DNA of 5,826 bases from Phycisphaerales bacterium. Lineage in GTDB: Bacteria > Planctomycetota > Phycisphaerae > Phycisphaerales > UBA1924. The notes under the pieces were generated by a model. That model made no database searches. It had not been told where the DNA came from and worked only from the letters and a program-made list of their open reading frames with translations. Positions 5,342 through 5,826 of this stretch are shown piece by piece (within the stretch, counting starts at the first letter, position 1; every line of letters begins with the position of its first letter). The stretch covers positions 1-5,826 of the forward strand of contig JAIEQQ010000479.1 of assembly GCA_019747615.1 (NCBI GenBank), given 5' to 3'. The position numbers and the translations under genes were made by a program.

Positions 5342-5826
5342 TCACTTTCGCGGGTCGTTCACGCGGGCGACGAAGAGCACCGCGCCCGTTGGCTCGTGAG
5401 TGATCACGACGATGAACGGGCGGTCGAGGCGGACTTCGTAGATTTTCGGCGGCTCTGCGGGGCCGGGTGAGCCGGCGGTGGGCATGCCGGTCGCCGCGGC
5501 GGCTTCGGTGCGGGTCTCGTCCATCTTGATGCGCACGGCGTGGACGATGTCGGTGACGTGGTTCGGGCGGTCGTTTGTGCGGAGCGAGAAATCGGCGGTG
5601 GCGGGGTCGAACGACGACGCCATGCCCATGGCGCTGAGGGCGGGCTTCAGCGGGGCGTTGGTCGCGAGGTCGAACCGCGGCAGGTGCAACTGCACCAGTT
5701 CCTTTCGCAGCGCGGCGCGGGCGGCGGCGATGTCAAGCCCGGCGATCACCTCGTCCATCTTGCCGGGCGCGGGGAGGATGAACATCGCTCGCGCGGGGTA
5801 CGCGTTGTTCTCGGCTTTGTAGTTCA
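5342..5826 (-). CDS. Serpin-family protease inhibitor, C-terminal part (runs off the right edge)
   Basis: Serpins trap serine or cysteine proteases by inserting their cleaved reactive-centre loop into a beta sheet. About 160 codons are visible, roughly 40% of a typical 370-420-aa serpin. The frame continues past the ATG at 5783-5785 to the edge (NYKAENNAYPARA before MFILPAPGKMDEV), so that ATG is internal. Counting from it, the family landmarks are HLPRFDL (34-40), LKPALSAMGMASSFDP (46-61), ADFS (64-67), the hinge DETRTEAAAAT (89-99) and VRLDRPFIVVI (118-128). This last stretch fits the PROSITE serpin signature PS00284. FVARVNDP near the end is the usual strand-5B tail. The Ala-rich hinge suggests an inhibitory member, but Arg92 occupies the P15 position where inhibitory serpins nearly always have Gly. 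The loop after the hinge is rich in Pro, Gly and Ala, and P1 cannot be assigned with confidence. Bacterial serpins are often exported; the N-terminus that would show this is outside the window. Confidence 0.93.
   Translation of the reverse strand, partial: NYKAENNAYPARAMFILPAPGKMDEVIAGLDIAAARAALRKELVQLHLPRFDLATNAPLKPALSAMGMASSFDPATADFSLRTNDRPNHVTDIVHAVRIKMDETRTEAAAATGMPTAGSPGPAEPPKIYEVRLDRPFIVVITHEPTGAVLFVARVNDPRK

Noticed and set aside
1..5826. CRISPR arrays, tRNA genes, insertion-sequence ends or phage genes
   Set aside because: No regularly spaced repeats of CRISPR length, cloverleaf sequence, transposase or integrase motif was seen. The tail-fibre-like motif in the secreted protein is also common in cellular surface proteins and is not evidence of a prophage by itself.

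Overview
The window is high-GC bacterial DNA, and its gene content most resembles a planctomycete, perhaps of the Phycisphaerae type. This placement is an inference from the mix of proteins: a secreted protein with an ITYQG / VLSPRQR / VGIGT...LEVAGT domain series, a bacterial serpin, a CGNR zinc-finger regulator and a standard biotin carboxylase. No rRNA or other phylogenetic marker is present to confirm it.

Layout, left to right: (1) The 3' four-fifths of a biotin carboxylase gene (accC type) enters from the left edge on the + strand. (2) A 60-bp gap with a degenerate 8-bp tandem repeat leads to a 96-aa coiled-coil protein of unknown function, also on +. (3) A convergent gene on the minus strand encodes an ABATE/CGNR zinc-finger protein, a putative transcription regulator. 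(4) It is transcribed away from an exported alpha/beta hydrolase of the epoxide-hydrolase/dehalogenase superfamily on +. The space between their starts holds a 30-bp near-perfect palindrome that looks like an operator. (5) A perfect 13-bp hairpin terminator follows the hydrolase. (6) Next comes a 553-aa secreted, beta-rich protein with its own leader, signal peptide and tail-fibre-like motif. (7) A second, probably bidirectional hairpin separates it from the C-terminal part of a serpin, which runs off the right edge on the minus strand.

How the genes relate: the biotin carboxylase serves fatty-acid synthesis or another acyl-CoA carboxylation. The CGNR protein and the hydrolase form a plausible regulator-target pair sharing one control region. 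The hydrolase and the 553-aa protein both carry signal peptides; the serpin's N-terminus lies outside the window. No CRISPR array, tRNA, insertion sequence or phage integration signal was seen. I found no convincing evidence for a wholly new system. The most testable leads are the operator-like palindrome, the serpin reactive-centre loop and the secreted multi-domain protein.
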